Part shown: one piece after another, positions 47,499 to 57,769 of the stretch | How positions within the stretch are numbered: the stretch's first letter is position 1 | Layout: the number at the start of each line of letters is the position of its first letter | Origin: Prodigiosinella confusarubida | GTDB taxonomy: Bacteria; Pseudomonadota; Gammaproteobacteria; Enterobacterales; Enterobacteriaceae | Assembly (NCBI RefSeq): GCF_002847015.1 | Contig: NZ_CP025085.1 | Coordinates: 1 to 64,000 of the forward strand | Reading direction: 5' to 3' | DNA: 64,000 nt | The notes under the pieces: model-generated | Database searches by the model: none | Told to the model about the DNA's origin: nothing | Seen by the model: the letters and a program-made list of their open reading frames with translations, nothing else | Program-made: the position numbers and the translations under genes

Positions 47499-48143
47499 TT
47501 ATGCAGGGATGACGTCAGCCTGCCTCTCGGGTACGGCGGCAATAAACGCTGGTAGCGCGGTGCAGTGCTGATAAATCCGCTGGCAGTATGGATAAGCAGA
47601 CAGGTCGCATCCCATGCGTTTGGCATTGGCCCACTGTGGAATCAGGCAACAGTCAGCCAGTGTAACGCGCCCACCGACGCAGTAGTCGCCAGCATCTCCC
47701 CGTTCCAACAAGCGTTCCACCGCTCCGAGACCTTGTTTGACCCAGTGAGCATACCACCGTTTTTTTTCCGTTTCAGACACATCCAGCTCGTCGCCCAGAT
47801 AGTGCAGGATGCGCATGTTGTTGACCGGATGGATATCGCAAGCAATGGCGAAGGCAATCTCCAACACCTGCGCCCGTTGCTGTTCATCATCCGGTATCAA
47901 ACGAGGCTCCGGATAACGACGATCAAGATAGTCAATAATAGCCAGTGACTGGCCTATCTGCTGCCCGCTGTCGGTAATCAAGGCCGGCACGACGCCCATT
48001 GGATTTAGCGCCAGATAATCATCGTGATACTGCTCGCCGTTACGGATGTTAACGCCCACAGCATCGTAGCGAATGCCTTTTAACGCCAGCGCAATGCGGA
48101 CGCGGTAAGATGCCGAACTGTTGAAAAAGGTGAATAACTTCAT
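47499..48143 (-). CDS. maiA: Maleylpyruvate isomerase (zeta-class GST fold)
   Basis: Glutathione-dependent cis-trans isomerase converting maleylpyruvate to fumarylpyruvate in the gentisate pathway; the family is annotated as maleylacetoacetate isomerase. It has 214 residues. The zeta-class signature SSASYRVRIALALKG is at residues 9-23, with NPMGVVPALITDSGQQIGQS for glutathione binding. It is last in the gentisate operon (Klebsiella mhbI or Ralstonia nagL by function). SD AAAGGATG precedes the start. Confidence 0.88.
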   Translation of the reverse strand: MKLFTFFNSSASYRVRIALALKGIRYDAVGVNIRNGEQYHDDYLALNPMGVVPALITDSGQQIGQSLAIIDYLDRRYPEPRLIPDDEQQRAQVLEIAFAIACDIHPVNNMRILHYLGDELDVSETEKKRWYAHWVKQGLGAVERLLERGDAGDYCVGGRVTLADCCLIPQWANAKRMGCDLSAYPYCQRIYQHCTALPAFIAAVPERQADVIPA

Positions 48144-48165
48144 GATTTCATCCTTTTATGTGCCT

Positions 48166-48867
48166 TTAGCGAATAGCCACAGTCAGTTCGGTCAACCCTT
48201 CAACGCCACAAGTGATTGTGTCGCCTTTGACCACCGGCCCTACACCTTCCGGCGTGCCGGTGTAAATCAAGTCGCCGGGTTGCAGTTCAAAAAAGGCGGA
48301 CAGATAGCTGATGGTTTCCGCGACCGACCAGATCAGGAAGTTCACACCGCTGCGTTGCCGATCTTCACCATTGACTTGCAACCAGATCGCCGCCTGCTCA
48401 ATGTTTGGGCAACCCGCCACCGGATGCACCGGCCCGATGGGGGCGGAACGGTCAAATGCTTTGCCAATTTCCCAAGGGCGGCCCATCTTGCGCATATCTA
48501 TCTGACGATCGCGACGGGTCATGTCCAGCCCAGTGGCGTAGCCGTAAACATAGCTCAGCGCTTCTGTTACCGGGATGTCTTTTCCACCTTTACCAATGGC
48601 TACCACCAGCTCGATTTCGTAGTGGTAATTGTCGGTCTGCGCCGGGTAATCCAGCATCAGCGTTTCGCCCTCCAAGACCGGGACGACCGCATCGGACGGT
48701 TTGCAGAAAAAGAACGGCGGTTCACGATCAGGATCGAACCCCATCTCCCGGGCATGTGCGGCGTAGTTACGCCCGACGCAGTAGACCCTGCGCACTGGAA
48801 ACAGGGTGTCGCTGCCGACAATGGGGATAGCAACCTGTGGAGCAGGCGAAAAAACATACTGACTCAT
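48166..48867 (-). CDS. Fumarylpyruvate hydrolase (FAH family)
   Basis: Splits fumarylpyruvate to fumarate and pyruvate, the final gentisate step (nagK/mhbH role). It has about 233 residues. [31 protein letters not shown], and the metal-binding [17 protein letters not shown] are typical, as is [12 protein letters not shown] near the end. The upstream frame at 48891 is less likely than ATG 48867, which has AAGGAG. The enzyme links the pathway to the citric acid cycle. Confidence 0.88.
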   Translation of the reverse strand: MSQYVFSPAPQVAIPIVGSDTLFPVRRVYCVGRNYAAHAREMGFDPDREPPFFFCKPSDAVVPVLEGETLMLDYPAQTDNYHYEIELVVAIGKGGKDIPVTEALSYVYGYATGLDMTRRDRQIDMRKMGRPWEIGKAFDRSAPIGPVHPVAGCPNIEQAAIWLQVNGEDRQRSGVNFLIWSVAETISYLSAFFELQPGDLIYTGTPEGVGPVVKGDTITCGVEGLTELTVAIR

Positions 48868-48921
48868 AACGAACTCCTTAAAAAACATCAATCATTCAAG
48901 TAAATGCACGTAAATAGCGCA

Positions 48922-49959
48922 TCAGCCACGTTTTTCACGAAATAGCCCCAGGGCTTCCTGTACCGGGCGGTCGGAAAAACTGAACAGCACGGTATCCGCC
49001 AGACTTTCAATACTGAGGGGTATCCAGGAAGGCACCACGAAGATATCTTTCGGCGCGAAAATGAATTGCTCCTGGCCGATGGTGATCCGGCCTTCCCCCT
49101 CCACCACGTGATAAATGGTGCTATCGGTGGCGCGGATAGGTTGTGTCGTCAGCCCGTGCGGCAGCAGTTGCATGAAAGTCGCCATGGTCGGCATCGGATG
49201 GCCGCCGTTGGCGGGGTTGATATAACGTAGCTTGAAACCTTCGCATTCGTCCGGGTCTCCATTGCGGCTGAGTTGCTCCAGCGCATCGCGGCTGCGGTCA
49301 TAGCGATAGTTGAAAATGGGTGATGAATTTCCTGACTGATAGCGTACCGGCAACATGTTGGCGGCATAGCGCGGTAGGTAGTCCCCCATCGGGCGGATTA
49401 CCGGCTGCTGGTCTTCCGGATAATTTTCGGCGAAACCGCAGCCCAGGAAATTGACCAGCGGCAGATCGAGACCATCGAGCCATACCACCGGTTCGTTGCC
49501 GGGATTACCATGGTCGTGCCAGCACCACTGCGGGGTCAGGATAAAATCACCTGGATGCATCATGGTGCGCTCACCGTCCACGGCGGTGAAAGCCCCCTGG
49601 CCTTCCACGATGAAACGCAGTGCAGACTGGGTATGGCGGTGACTCGGCGCGACTTCGCCCGGCATAATCAACTGCAACCCGGCGTACAAGGATGAGGTGA
49701 TCGATGACTTGCCTCGCAGCGCCGGGTTTTCCAGAACCAGCACTCGGCGAACCGCTTCTTTCGCGCCAATGAGTTCGCCGCTTTTCATCAGGAAAGGACG
49801 TACCTGCTGATAGTTCCACAAGGCAGGCACCGTGGGTGTATGTGGCGTTTGCGGTACCAGTCGATGCAGCGATTCCCAGAGCGGTGACAGGTTCAGCCCG
49901 GAGATTCCCTGATAAAAATGTTCCCGACGATCAGTGGCTGTAGTATTAATTTCGTACAT
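48922..49959 (-). CDS. gtdA: Gentisate 1,2-dioxygenase
   Basis: Fe(II) bicupin that opens the ring of gentisate (2,5-dihydroxybenzoate) to maleylpyruvate. It has 345 residues. The first cupin has [20 protein letters not shown] (metal-binding His-x-His) followed by [18 protein letters not shown]. The second cupin contains [15 protein letters not shown] and the [10 protein letters not shown] segment. It matches GtdA/MhbD/NagI-type enzymes in length and order. It is located second after the transporter in the operon, with AAGGAG before its ATG. Confidence 0.92.
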   Translation of the reverse strand: MYEINTTATDRREHFYQGISGLNLSPLWESLHRLVPQTPHTPTVPALWNYQQVRPFLMKSGELIGAKEAVRRVLVLENPALRGKSSITSSLYAGLQLIMPGEVAPSHRHTQSALRFIVEGQGAFTAVDGERTMMHPGDFILTPQWCWHDHGNPGNEPVVWLDGLDLPLVNFLGCGFAENYPEDQQPVIRPMGDYLPRYAANMLPVRYQSGNSSPIFNYRYDRSRDALEQLSRNGDPDECEGFKLRYINPANGGHPMPTMATFMQLLPHGLTTQPIRATDSTIYHVVEGEGRITIGQEQFIFAPKDIFVVPSWIPLSIESLADTVLFSFSDRPVQEALGLFREKRG

Positions 49960-49969
49960 GTCAGACTCC

Positions 49970-51343
49970 TTATGATTTACTGAGCGCGGAGACTTGCGCG
50001 GTGTTAACAGCGAACGCTGTGCGTCGTCCGTACATCCACAACATGATCAGGGCGATAGCGGCCGTTAGGGCTGGTAGGGCCATCACCAAGAGCATCACGT
50101 GGAAAGAAATCTGCCAGGCCAGCAACATTCCACCGCTGAGCGATCCAATGATGGCACCACAACGTCCCATAGCGTTCGACCAACTCACACCAGTAGCGCG
50201 GCAGTGAGTGGGGTACAGCGACGCGGATAACGCGTTCAGCCCAACCTGCGATCCACTGATGCCGATACCGGTGCCCAGTACCGCCAGAGACATTGCCCAC
50301 AGCGATCCTTCACTGGTGCTGATCAGGACAATGAATCCCGCTCCCAGGGCGTAACTGATCGCCAGTGTCCAGTAAGGATTGAAGCGATCCATTAGCTGGC
50401 CGATCAACAAAGCGCCTGCGGTGCCGCCAATCTGAAATGCAGTGGTCACCCAGGCTGCATGCTGGAGATCAATACCGCCGCTATTCAGCATGGTCGGTAG
50501 CCAGCTCGACAGGGAGTAAATGATCAGCATGCTCATAAAAAACACACACCACAGCAAGAGCGTGACTGGGAGAATGCCCAGCGCGAACAGCGCGGTGACG
50601 GCGTTTTTTCCGCTGTGTGTTACGGCCTTGTTTTCGTCCAGCCGAAATGTCACGTCGTGGTAGTCTTTTCCCGTGATGTTATGTAGCACCTCAGCCACTT
50701 TCTCCGGCTGTTTGCCGCGTAACACGCGATAACGCGGCGACTCCGGAAGGAGCCACAGCAACACCAGGCTCAGCGCCAGCGGTAAGGCGCCGCCGAGAAT
50801 CAAAATACCCTGCCAGCCAAGCACCGGGATCCACTGGGCGCTAACCACGCCGCCGAGTGCCGAACCAAGCGTAAAACCGCAGAACATGAGTGTAACCAAC
50901 CCGGCACGACGGCGGGCAGGCACGAATTCCGAGGTCAACGTAATGGCGTTGGGCATGGCGCCCCCCAGGCCAAGCCCGGTGAGAAAGCGCAGCAACGTTA
51001 ATGTGGTCATGTCAGGTGCAAAGGCGGAAAACACGCCCATCAGACCAAAAAACGCCACACTCAGCCACATGACGTTCTTGCGGCCAAAGCGATCTGCCAA
51101 TGGCCCGAACAGCAGAGCGCCCAACATCAGGCCGAACAGCCCTGCACCGAAGAGTGGCGCCAGGCGCGCCGCATCAAGCTGCCATTCCTGCCGAATGGCT
51201 GGTGCGATAAAACCGATGGCTGCGGTGTCGAATCCGTCCAGAGTGACGACCAGAAAGCAACAGACCAGTACCCGCCACTGAAAGGCGGACACAGGTGCCG
51301 CATCAATGACTTCCTGAATTGTCATGCTACGCGGTTTATTCAT
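49970..51343 (-). CDS. Aromatic acid:H+ symporter (AAHS family MFS), gentisate or hydroxybenzoate uptake
   Basis: Twelve-helix MFS importer of 457 residues. The AAHS-defining segment [16 protein letters not shown] is in helix 1, and [12 protein letters not shown] is the loop 2-3 motif. It ends at [15 protein letters not shown]. Its position upstream of gentisate dioxygenase and divergent from lysR matches Klebsiella mhbT. The substrate (gentisate or 3-hydroxybenzoate) is inferred from the operon. Confidence 0.87.
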   Translation of the reverse strand: MNKPRSMTIQEVIDAAPVSAFQWRVLVCCFLVVTLDGFDTAAIGFIAPAIRQEWQLDAARLAPLFGAGLFGLMLGALLFGPLADRFGRKNVMWLSVAFFGLMGVFSAFAPDMTTLTLLRFLTGLGLGGAMPNAITLTSEFVPARRRAGLVTLMFCGFTLGSALGGVVSAQWIPVLGWQGILILGGALPLALSLVLLWLLPESPRYRVLRGKQPEKVAEVLHNITGKDYHDVTFRLDENKAVTHSGKNAVTALFALGILPVTLLLWCVFFMSMLIIYSLSSWLPTMLNSGGIDLQHAAWVTTAFQIGGTAGALLIGQLMDRFNPYWTLAISYALGAGFIVLISTSEGSLWAMSLAVLGTGIGISGSQVGLNALSASLYPTHCRATGVSWSNAMGRCGAIIGSLSGGMLLAWQISFHVMLLVMALPALTAAIALIMLWMYGRRTAFAVNTAQVSALSKS

Positions 51344-51466
51344 CTTTTAGCCTCGCGATTGTAGGGTTGAGGATGTGGTTATTGTTGTTTTTGTGAGTTA
51401 TGTTGCGGAATTGTGAATACTATGCTGCGCGATGATGTGAAAAGATAATGGTATTTCCGCCCGACC

Positions 51467-51484
51467 TATAACCTGGAGGTTATA
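51467..51484. promoter_or_regulatory. Palindrome overlapping the lysR ribosome-binding site
   Basis: TATAACCT-GG-AGGTTATA is a perfect 8+8 palindrome in which GGAGG (51475-51479) is also the Shine-Dalgarno of the LysR gene. It fits the T-N11-A style of LysR sites and could mediate autoregulation or a hairpin that hides the ribosome site. Confidence 0.55.
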
Positions 51485-51487
51485 CCC

Positions 51488-52411
51488 GTGAGTGACTGGA
51501 CCCAAAAACTGAAGGTGCATCATCTGCGGCTGCTGGTGTGTATCGGCGATCAAGGCAACCTCTCGCAGGTCGCCACGATGATGAATATCACTCAGCCGGC
51601 CTTATCAAAATGGCTCAGCGCATTAGAGGAGGAGATCGGCCTGACATTGTTCGAACGCCACAGTAAAGGGCTGCGTCCCTCCGCAGGCGGGCGGCTGATG
51701 CTGGAACACGCACGGCGTATCCTCAATGATCTGGAACGCTCTCGTGTCGATATTGAGCAGTTTAAACAGGGGTCTCAGGGCAGCCTGATCGTCGGTTGCT
51801 CCCCGGTGGCGACAGATTGCGTCGCCATGGCGCTTTTGCCACTAACGGCAGACTACCCGACGTTACGGCTACATGTAGTGGAAAACGTGATGACACCGCT
51901 GCTGCAAAGTCTGCTCTCCGGCAAGATCGATGTTGCAGTGGGACGTGTTGGCGGCCGGGCACTGGAGTTGCCACTGAATTATCGGGTGCTGTATACCGAA
52001 CCCATCTGCTTCGTCAGTGGGCGGAATCATCCGTTGGTGCAGCGAAACAGCATCAGTTGGCATGAATTACTTAGCTATCGATGGGTTGTCTGGCCGACGG
52101 GTACGCCTATCCGGGTGAGTATCGACAATGCGTTGGTGGAGCATGGCGCCATGTTGCCGGATGATTACCTGGAGTGTTCATCCATGAGCGTCACCCTCAA
52201 CATGGTACAGGCCAGTGAAATGGTATCGATCCTCTCCTGGCGGCTGGCACGACGTTACGAGGCACAAGGGCAACTGGCGATTTTACCCCTGCCACGCATT
52301 GAGCAGAAAGGCAGCGTCGGTGTGTTCTGGCGCAAACGCGAAACGCCTTCCGGCGTGCTGCAACGGTTTCTGACACACCTGCTCGCCACCGCTGGTGATG
52401 ACCGTAATTAG
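51488..52411 (+). CDS. LysR-family regulator of the gentisate operon
   Basis: Likely activator responding to gentisate or a hydroxybenzoate, 307 residues. The helix-turn-helix covers about residues 10-65 (LRLLVCIGDQGNLSQVATMM, TQPALSKWLSALEEEIGLTL). The C-terminal effector domain has GRVGGRALELPLNYRVLY-type sequence. The start is GTG, with GGAGG eight bases before it. It is divergent from the transporter gene across 144 bases, as with mhbR in Klebsiella. Confidence 0.85.
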   Translation: MSDWTQKLKVHHLRLLVCIGDQGNLSQVATMMNITQPALSKWLSALEEEIGLTLFERHSKGLRPSAGGRLMLEHARRILNDLERSRVDIEQFKQGSQGSLIVGCSPVATDCVAMALLPLTADYPTLRLHVVENVMTPLLQSLLSGKIDVAVGRVGGRALELPLNYRVLYTEPICFVSGRNHPLVQRNSISWHELLSYRWVVWPTGTPIRVSIDNALVEHGAMLPDDYLECSSMSVTLNMVQASEMVSILSWRLARRYEAQGQLAILPLPRIEQKGSVGVFWRKRETPSGVLQRFLTHLLATAGDDRN

Positions 52412-52539
52412 GGCAGTTAACTTCAGCACTAATGTCTCCGGTGCTCATGACGATACGATGAGGAAACCATGTTGAAACCAGAACCACCATATTCACGAAC
52501 AAACCGGAATCCTGGCGATTAGACTGTTGATTTAAAAAC

Positions 52540-52562
52540 CGGCCTCATTTCCCAAACGAGGC
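52540..52562 (-). terminator. Terminator of ftsP
   Basis: On the minus strand GGCCTC-N11-GAGGCC is followed by GG and a T5 run. It sits just downstream of the ftsP stop and convergent with lysR. Confidence 0.75.
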
Positions 52563-52574
52563 CAGCCGGATATG

Positions 52575-53987
52575 TCAGTTATCCCGTACCACCAGTTGTC
52601 CGGTGGAACCACGATCAGCCATTTCAAGTATCTGGCTGTAATAGAGAAATGGGAATTGCGCTGATGAATCCTGGTTGAAATAGACCAGCAGTTCGACATC
52701 CGTATCCACCCACACTGTATCTTTCCAGCCACTGTCTTCCGGCGGAACTCTGCCGCCATTAACACTGCGGACCTGAAACATAACGCCTTGAATATGAAAC
52801 GGCTGCGGTTTGTCGGCATGGACCAGCCAGCGTTCACATAGCCCTACTTGAGTCTGAACATCCACACGAGTCATATCCCACATGGCACCATTGATACCCG
52901 GTAGGGTGTCACCTAAACTGAACTCACGGGTACGACTGATATTCCCTTCAACCACATTATCAGCTATCAGATGCAATGGCAGGCTATCTGCCACCAACGA
53001 CAGTAGCCCCGTCGGTTTCAATGTTAAAATCTGATTGGAAATCAAAATATTGGATGGTTCAAACAATCCATGCAGGCGATCCATAATCCCGGCGGATTCT
53101 CCGGTAATCAGTGTCACTTCCTCACCCTGAGACAGATCAATCAGGATTTCCCGCCGTTCGCCAGGAGACAATGAGATCTGGTTTAACGTGACAGGTGTGG
53201 GTAAAAAACCCTGATCATTAGCGACAAGGTGCATTGGACGACCATCACTCATACGCATCACATAGCGACGAGCATTCGACGCATTCAGCAGTCGCAAACG
53301 CACCCAACCACGGGAAACCTCAATAAACGGATTCTGAACCCCATTGACGAGCAAAATGTCACCGAGAAATCCGCCATGACGGGGTGAGTCATAAATCGGC
53401 GCACCAAAGTTATCCAGCCGCTTATCCTGAATAATCAGCGGGAAATCATCCAGGCCGTAATGATTGGGAATCGGCAACGCCTTGCTGTAGCGGTCTTCCA
53501 CCAGCCAGAGTCCCGCCAGACCGTTATAAACATGCGGAGCCATCCGATTCGGTGTGTTGGCGTGATACCAGCAGCTTGACGCTGCCTGACGAATGGGCAT
53601 CACTGGATACCAATTCATACCAGGCGGAATGATACGCCCTGCTCCGCCCATCAGTGAACCGGGTACCTGTAAACCACTGACGGTCATGGCTACCGGTTCT
53701 GGCAGATGGTTAGTGTATATCAGCTTCACATCGTCATTACTGAATACCCGGACTGTTGGCCCCAGATATCTGCCATTGATTCCCCAGACCAAGGCTTTCC
53801 TGCCGCCGCTAAATGACCAGTGCGCCTGCTGCAGCGTCAAAAATACCGGTTGTCCTCGCCGGGATTCAATCAATGGCGGAATAGGTAATGCGTTTTGTGT
53901 ACTATTGGCCCTGGCCGCTAATGACACGGTCCCAGCGCAGAATGCGATACCTGAAGCCTGCAAAAATCGACGCCGGCTCAATGACAT
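52575..53987 (-). CDS. ftsP: Cell division protein FtsP (SufI)
   Basis: Periplasmic multicopper-oxidase-fold protein that stabilises the divisome under stress. It has 470 residues. The Tat signal SRRRFLQASGIAF starts at residue 4, with AARA-N as the likely cleavage area. The cupredoxin segments are present (NGRYLGPTVRVFSNDDVKLI, ASSCWYHANTPNRMA, HADKPQPFHIQGVMFQV). Copper-ligand His clusters are largely lost, as in E. coli SufI, so no oxidase activity is expected. It lies next to plsC and parC, as in E. coli. Confidence 0.93.
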   Translation of the reverse strand: MSLSRRRFLQASGIAFCAGTVSLAARANSTQNALPIPPLIESRRGQPVFLTLQQAHWSFSGGRKALVWGINGRYLGPTVRVFSNDDVKLIYTNHLPEPVAMTVSGLQVPGSLMGGAGRIIPPGMNWYPVMPIRQAASSCWYHANTPNRMAPHVYNGLAGLWLVEDRYSKALPIPNHYGLDDFPLIIQDKRLDNFGAPIYDSPRHGGFLGDILLVNGVQNPFIEVSRGWVRLRLLNASNARRYVMRMSDGRPMHLVANDQGFLPTPVTLNQISLSPGERREILIDLSQGEEVTLITGESAGIMDRLHGLFEPSNILISNQILTLKPTGLLSLVADSLPLHLIADNVVEGNISRTREFSLGDTLPGINGAMWDMTRVDVQTQVGLCERWLVHADKPQPFHIQGVMFQVRSVNGGRVPPEDSGWKDTVWVDTDVELLVYFNQDSSAQFPFLYYSQILEMADRGSTGQLVVRDN

Positions 53988-54112
53988 AGTGACTCCGAAA
54001 ACCTATTAACCGTATGCAAATGCATCACTTCCCTAAGGAAGAAAATAGTGACAACACTACCTCCATGACATAACAACTGTCATGGTTAAAAAAGTGACAA
54101 TATTATTCAGAT

Positions 54113-54850
54113 TTAACGTTTCTCTGCTGCTTCGCGTTCTGCCACTTCGGCATCCAGTTGTACCAGTTTCGCTGCCATCAAATCATGGCAATAGGCTGCC
54201 AGTTTGCGCGCTTGATCTTTAGTATAAGTGCTGGTATCAACCGGTGGCAGTATTTCAACGATCACATGGCCATTGTTCCAGCGATTGAGTTTGATCTTAT
54301 TGCTGGTAGTGGAAATACAAATCGGCACCACTGGCACCCCGGCGGCAATTGCCGCATGAAAAGCGCCGGTTTTAAACGGCAGCAAACCACGACCTCGACT
54401 GCGAGTACCTTCCGGAAACATCCAGATAGAAATATTGTGCTCTTTGATATGTTTGACCACCTGGGTGATCGTGCCGTGGGCTTTAGTCCGGTTTTCCCGC
54501 TCAATTAGCAGGTTACCGGTCAGCCAGTAAAGCGGCCCAAAAAAAGGTATCCACAGTATACTTTTCTTACCGACGGTTACAGTACGTGGCTGCACCACAC
54601 TCGCCGCCGTGACCATATCGTAATTATTCTGATGATTGGCAATGTAAATGCATTTACCGTAATGCGATGCCGCTTCTGGCACCCTCAGTTCCACTTTCAG
54701 GCCTAAAACCACAGACAATCGCCCGAAAAGACGGCCGAATGTTGATACATGACGAGGATTTCTAGGGCTGAACAGGCAGTAAACAGAACCAAAAACACTG
54801 ACCAATATGGAAAAAACCATCACCACCAGGAACCGGAGAATGAATAACAT
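54113..54850 (-). CDS. plsC: 1-acyl-sn-glycerol-3-phosphate acyltransferase
   Basis: Membrane enzyme that acylates lysophosphatidate to phosphatidate. It has 245 residues. The catalytic NHQNNYD (His73, Asp78) and FPEGTRSRG boxes are intact, and one N-terminal membrane helix (MLFILRFLVVMVFSILVSVF) is present. The ORF opens six codons earlier, but MLFI at 54850 equals the E. coli start and length. Confidence 0.95.
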   Translation of the reverse strand: MLFILRFLVVMVFSILVSVFGSVYCLFSPRNPRHVSTFGRLFGRLSVVLGLKVELRVPEAASHYGKCIYIANHQNNYDMVTAASVVQPRTVTVGKKSILWIPFFGPLYWLTGNLLIERENRTKAHGTITQVVKHIKEHNISIWMFPEGTRSRGRGLLPFKTGAFHAAIAAGVPVVPICISTTSNKIKLNRWNNGHVIVEILPPVDTSTYTKDQARKLAAYCHDLMAAKLVQLDAEVAEREAAEKR

Positions 54851-55036
54851 AACAACCTCATTAGCCAACTGCCACCGCTAATACAGCGGTTTCACGATAA
54901 AAACACGGTGATCCTTCGACCTAAAACACCTTATCTTCCAGCCGGAAAATAAGGAGAAAGACACCAAAAGAAGAAACAGAAGAGGTGATAAAACACGACT
55001 TTATTTCCCCCGCCTGACTCCACGTTGCCGGTACAA

Positions 55037-57310
55037 TCACTCTTCACTGTTGCCGTCACTGGGCGTTTCAGGCGTATCCACGTCTATCCGATCCACCCGC
55101 TGCAATCCACGTGGTAACAGCGTTCCCTTGCAACCCCGGCTGGCGTGATATTTCTGCAAATCTTCCGGATGCAGGTTGAGCTTACGTTTACCGACATACA
55201 TTGTAACGGATGACTGCGGTGTGAGGATAAACAACCAGTTGATTTTATCCACACCACTGGCCGCCTGCGCGGCCGGGATAGCAATGATCTTGTTACCCTT
55301 TCCTTTCGACAATTGCGGCAAATCAGATACCGGGAACAATAACATCCGCCCTGCTTCAGTAATGGTCAGCAGCAGATCATCATCACGATGAGTTTCCAAC
55401 GGTGACAATACCTTCGCGTTTTCCGGTAGCGCCAACACCGCTTTACCCACACGGTTACGCGCGACCAGATCATTAAAGGTACAAACAAAACCATAGCCGG
55501 CATCCGAAGCCAATAACATCCGCTGATCATCAGCCGCCATCAATACCTGTTCGATGGAGGCACCCGGTGGCAACATCAGCTTGCCAGTCAGCGGTTCGCC
55601 TTGTCCACGTGCCGATGGCATCGTCAGTGGGTCGAGAGCATAACTGCGTCCGGTGGAATCAATAAAGACCACCGGCTGGTTGCTCTTGCCGCGTGCGGCG
55701 GCACGGAAACTGTCTCCAGCCTTGTAGCTCAGCCCGGAAGGATCGATATCATGTCCTTTGGCGCTGCGTACCCACCCCATTTCGGAAAGCACAATCGTTA
55801 CCGGCTCTGAAGGGGTCAGGTCATGCTCGCTCATCGCCTTGGCTTCACCGCGCTTACACAGTGGTGAACGGCGTTCGTCGCCATAAGCCAGAGCATCAGA
55901 CTGAATCTCTTTTTTCAGCAGGTTATTCAATTTCCGTTCAGACGCCAGTAGCGCCTGTAGATGATCGCGTTCCTTGGCCAGATCGCTTTGTTCACCACGG
56001 ATTTTCATCTCTTCCAGCTTGGCCAGGTGACGCAATTTCAATTCCAGTATCGCTTCAGCCTGTATTTCACTCAGACTGAACTGGCGCATCAATACCGGCT
56101 TCGGTTCATCTTCGGTACGGACGATATGAATAACATCATCAATATTTAGGAACGCAATCAGCAAACCTTCCAGAATATGCAGGCGCTTCAGCACCTTTTC
56201 CAGCCGGTAATCAAGACGACGGCGCACAGTTTCACGACGGAAAGTCAACCACTCGGTCAGGATTTCCAGCAGCCCTTTCACACTGGGCCGGCTATCCAGA
56301 CCAATCATATTCATATTGATACGGTAGCTTTTTTCCAAATCGGTGGTAGCGAACAGATGATTCATCACCTGTTCCAGGTCGACACGGTTGGAACGCGGCA
56401 CCAGCACCAGACGCGTCGGGTTTTCATGGTCAGATTCATCGCGCAAATCGTCGACCATCGGCAACTTTTTAGCCCGCATCTGACTGGCGATCTGCTCTAG
56501 CACCTTGGCCCCGGACACCTGATGCGGTAAGGCGGTAATGACTACACTGTTGTCCTCTTGTTTCCAGACCGCACGCATCCGTACCGAACCACGCCCGGTT
56601 TCATACATTTTGCACAGTTCGTCACGTGGCGTAATGATTTCCGCCTCAGTCGGGAAATCCGGCCCCTGGACATGCTGCAACAGTACATCCAGCGTGGCGT
56701 GCGGATTATCAATCAACGCTACGGCGGCGGCGGCAATCTCACGGATGTTATGCGGGGGAATATCCGTTGCCATACCCACCGCAATACCCGTCGTGCCATT
56801 CAACAGAATATTCGGCAGACGAGCCGGTAACATTCTGGGCTCCTGCAGGGTGCCGTCAAAGTTCGGGGAATAATCGACGGTGCCTTGTCCCAGCTCGCCC
56901 AGTAGCACTTCGGCATATTTGGACAACCGGGATTCGGTATAACGCATGGCGGCAAAAGACTTCGGATCGTCCGGCGCCCCCCAGTTTCCCTGTCCATCCA
57001 CTAACGGATAACGGTAAGAGAACGGTTGAGCCATTAATACCATCGCCTCATAACAGGCGCTGTCGCCATGCGGATGGTATTTCCCCAATACATCCCCCAC
57101 CGTACGAGCGGACTTCTTGAATTTGGCACTGGCATTCAGGCCCAGCTCCGACATAGCGTAGACGATACGGCGCTGTACGGGTTTCAAACCATCGCCGATA
57201 AAGGGTAATGCCCGATCCATGATGACGTACATGGAGTAGTTCAGATACGCATTTTCAGTAAACGTATGCAGCGCAAGGCTTTCTACGCCGTCATGAGTTA
57301 TCTCACTCAT
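55037..57310 (-). CDS. parC: DNA topoisomerase IV subunit A
   Basis: Decatenating topoisomerase subunit, 757 residues. The active-site Tyr124 is in AAMRYTESR. The quinolone region [15 protein letters not shown] is wild type (Ser84 and Glu88 correspond to E. coli Ser80 and Glu84). The C-terminal beta-pinwheel includes [12 protein letters not shown] and [20 protein letters not shown]. The N-terminus is four residues longer than in E. coli. parE is not in the window. Confidence 0.97.
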   Translation of the reverse strand: MSEITHDGVESLALHTFTENAYLNYSMYVIMDRALPFIGDGLKPVQRRIVYAMSELGLNASAKFKKSARTVGDVLGKYHPHGDSACYEAMVLMAQPFSYRYPLVDGQGNWGAPDDPKSFAAMRYTESRLSKYAEVLLGELGQGTVDYSPNFDGTLQEPRMLPARLPNILLNGTTGIAVGMATDIPPHNIREIAAAAVALIDNPHATLDVLLQHVQGPDFPTEAEIITPRDELCKMYETGRGSVRMRAVWKQEDNSVVITALPHQVSGAKVLEQIASQMRAKKLPMVDDLRDESDHENPTRLVLVPRSNRVDLEQVMNHLFATTDLEKSYRINMNMIGLDSRPSVKGLLEILTEWLTFRRETVRRRLDYRLEKVLKRLHILEGLLIAFLNIDDVIHIVRTEDEPKPVLMRQFSLSEIQAEAILELKLRHLAKLEEMKIRGEQSDLAKERDHLQALLASERKLNNLLKKEIQSDALAYGDERRSPLCKRGEAKAMSEHDLTPSEPVTIVLSEMGWVRSAKGHDIDPSGLSYKAGDSFRAAARGKSNQPVVFIDSTGRSYALDPLTMPSARGQGEPLTGKLMLPPGASIEQVLMAADDQRMLLASDAGYGFVCTFNDLVARNRVGKAVLALPENAKVLSPLETHRDDDLLLTITEAGRMLLFPVSDLPQLSKGKGNKIIAIPAAQAASGVDKINWLFILTPQSSVTMYVGKRKLNLHPEDLQKYHASRGCKGTLLPRGLQRVDRIDVDTPETPSDGNSEE

Positions 57311-57769
57311 TTATCTTATTTTCCTCACATCGCGGCGTGATTATTGAACTTTCCGACACGCCACACAGCGGTATGTTTGGAGAGGATAGTACCTTATCTG
57401 GTGATGTTGTGTCACAGGGAACAGGACACTGGCGGTGGAAAACAAGTCTGTCATTCGCTAAATAGCAACAACATGCTTATTTACTCGTCATTATGTAAGT
57501 AATAATTAATATGTGGATAAGGTCACAATTATTTATTTTGGCGAATAATGTGATCACGTTCTCAATTAACGGATACTGAAAGCAATGTTTTAATTTTGTC
57601 TCATCTTATGGACAGAATTTAGTATTGTCGTGATTTACTATCGCAACTAGATTAATCATTACAGAATTACCTGAAATAATACCGACTAAAAATAACCGTA
57701 AAGGAAATAAGTTAAAGAAACTAATCGACTATAAGCATCAGAAAATCTGAAACTCAACATAAGGGTAAT
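57311..57769. other. Long intergenic region with a CRP-like site
   Basis: 459 bases without a gene between parC and the divergent PTS regulator. At 57512-57527, TGTGG-ATAAGG-TCACA matches the CRP consensus TGTGA-N6-TCACA at all but one base, with AT-rich flanks. It suggests cAMP-CRP activation of the PTS cluster. The parC promoter lies near 57340-57400. Confidence 0.55.

Noticed and set aside
48121-48903. 260-codon plus-strand frame opposite the fumarylpyruvate hydrolase
   Set aside because: The minus strand encodes a complete FAH enzyme with a ribosome site and operon context; the opposite frame shows no recognisable domain.
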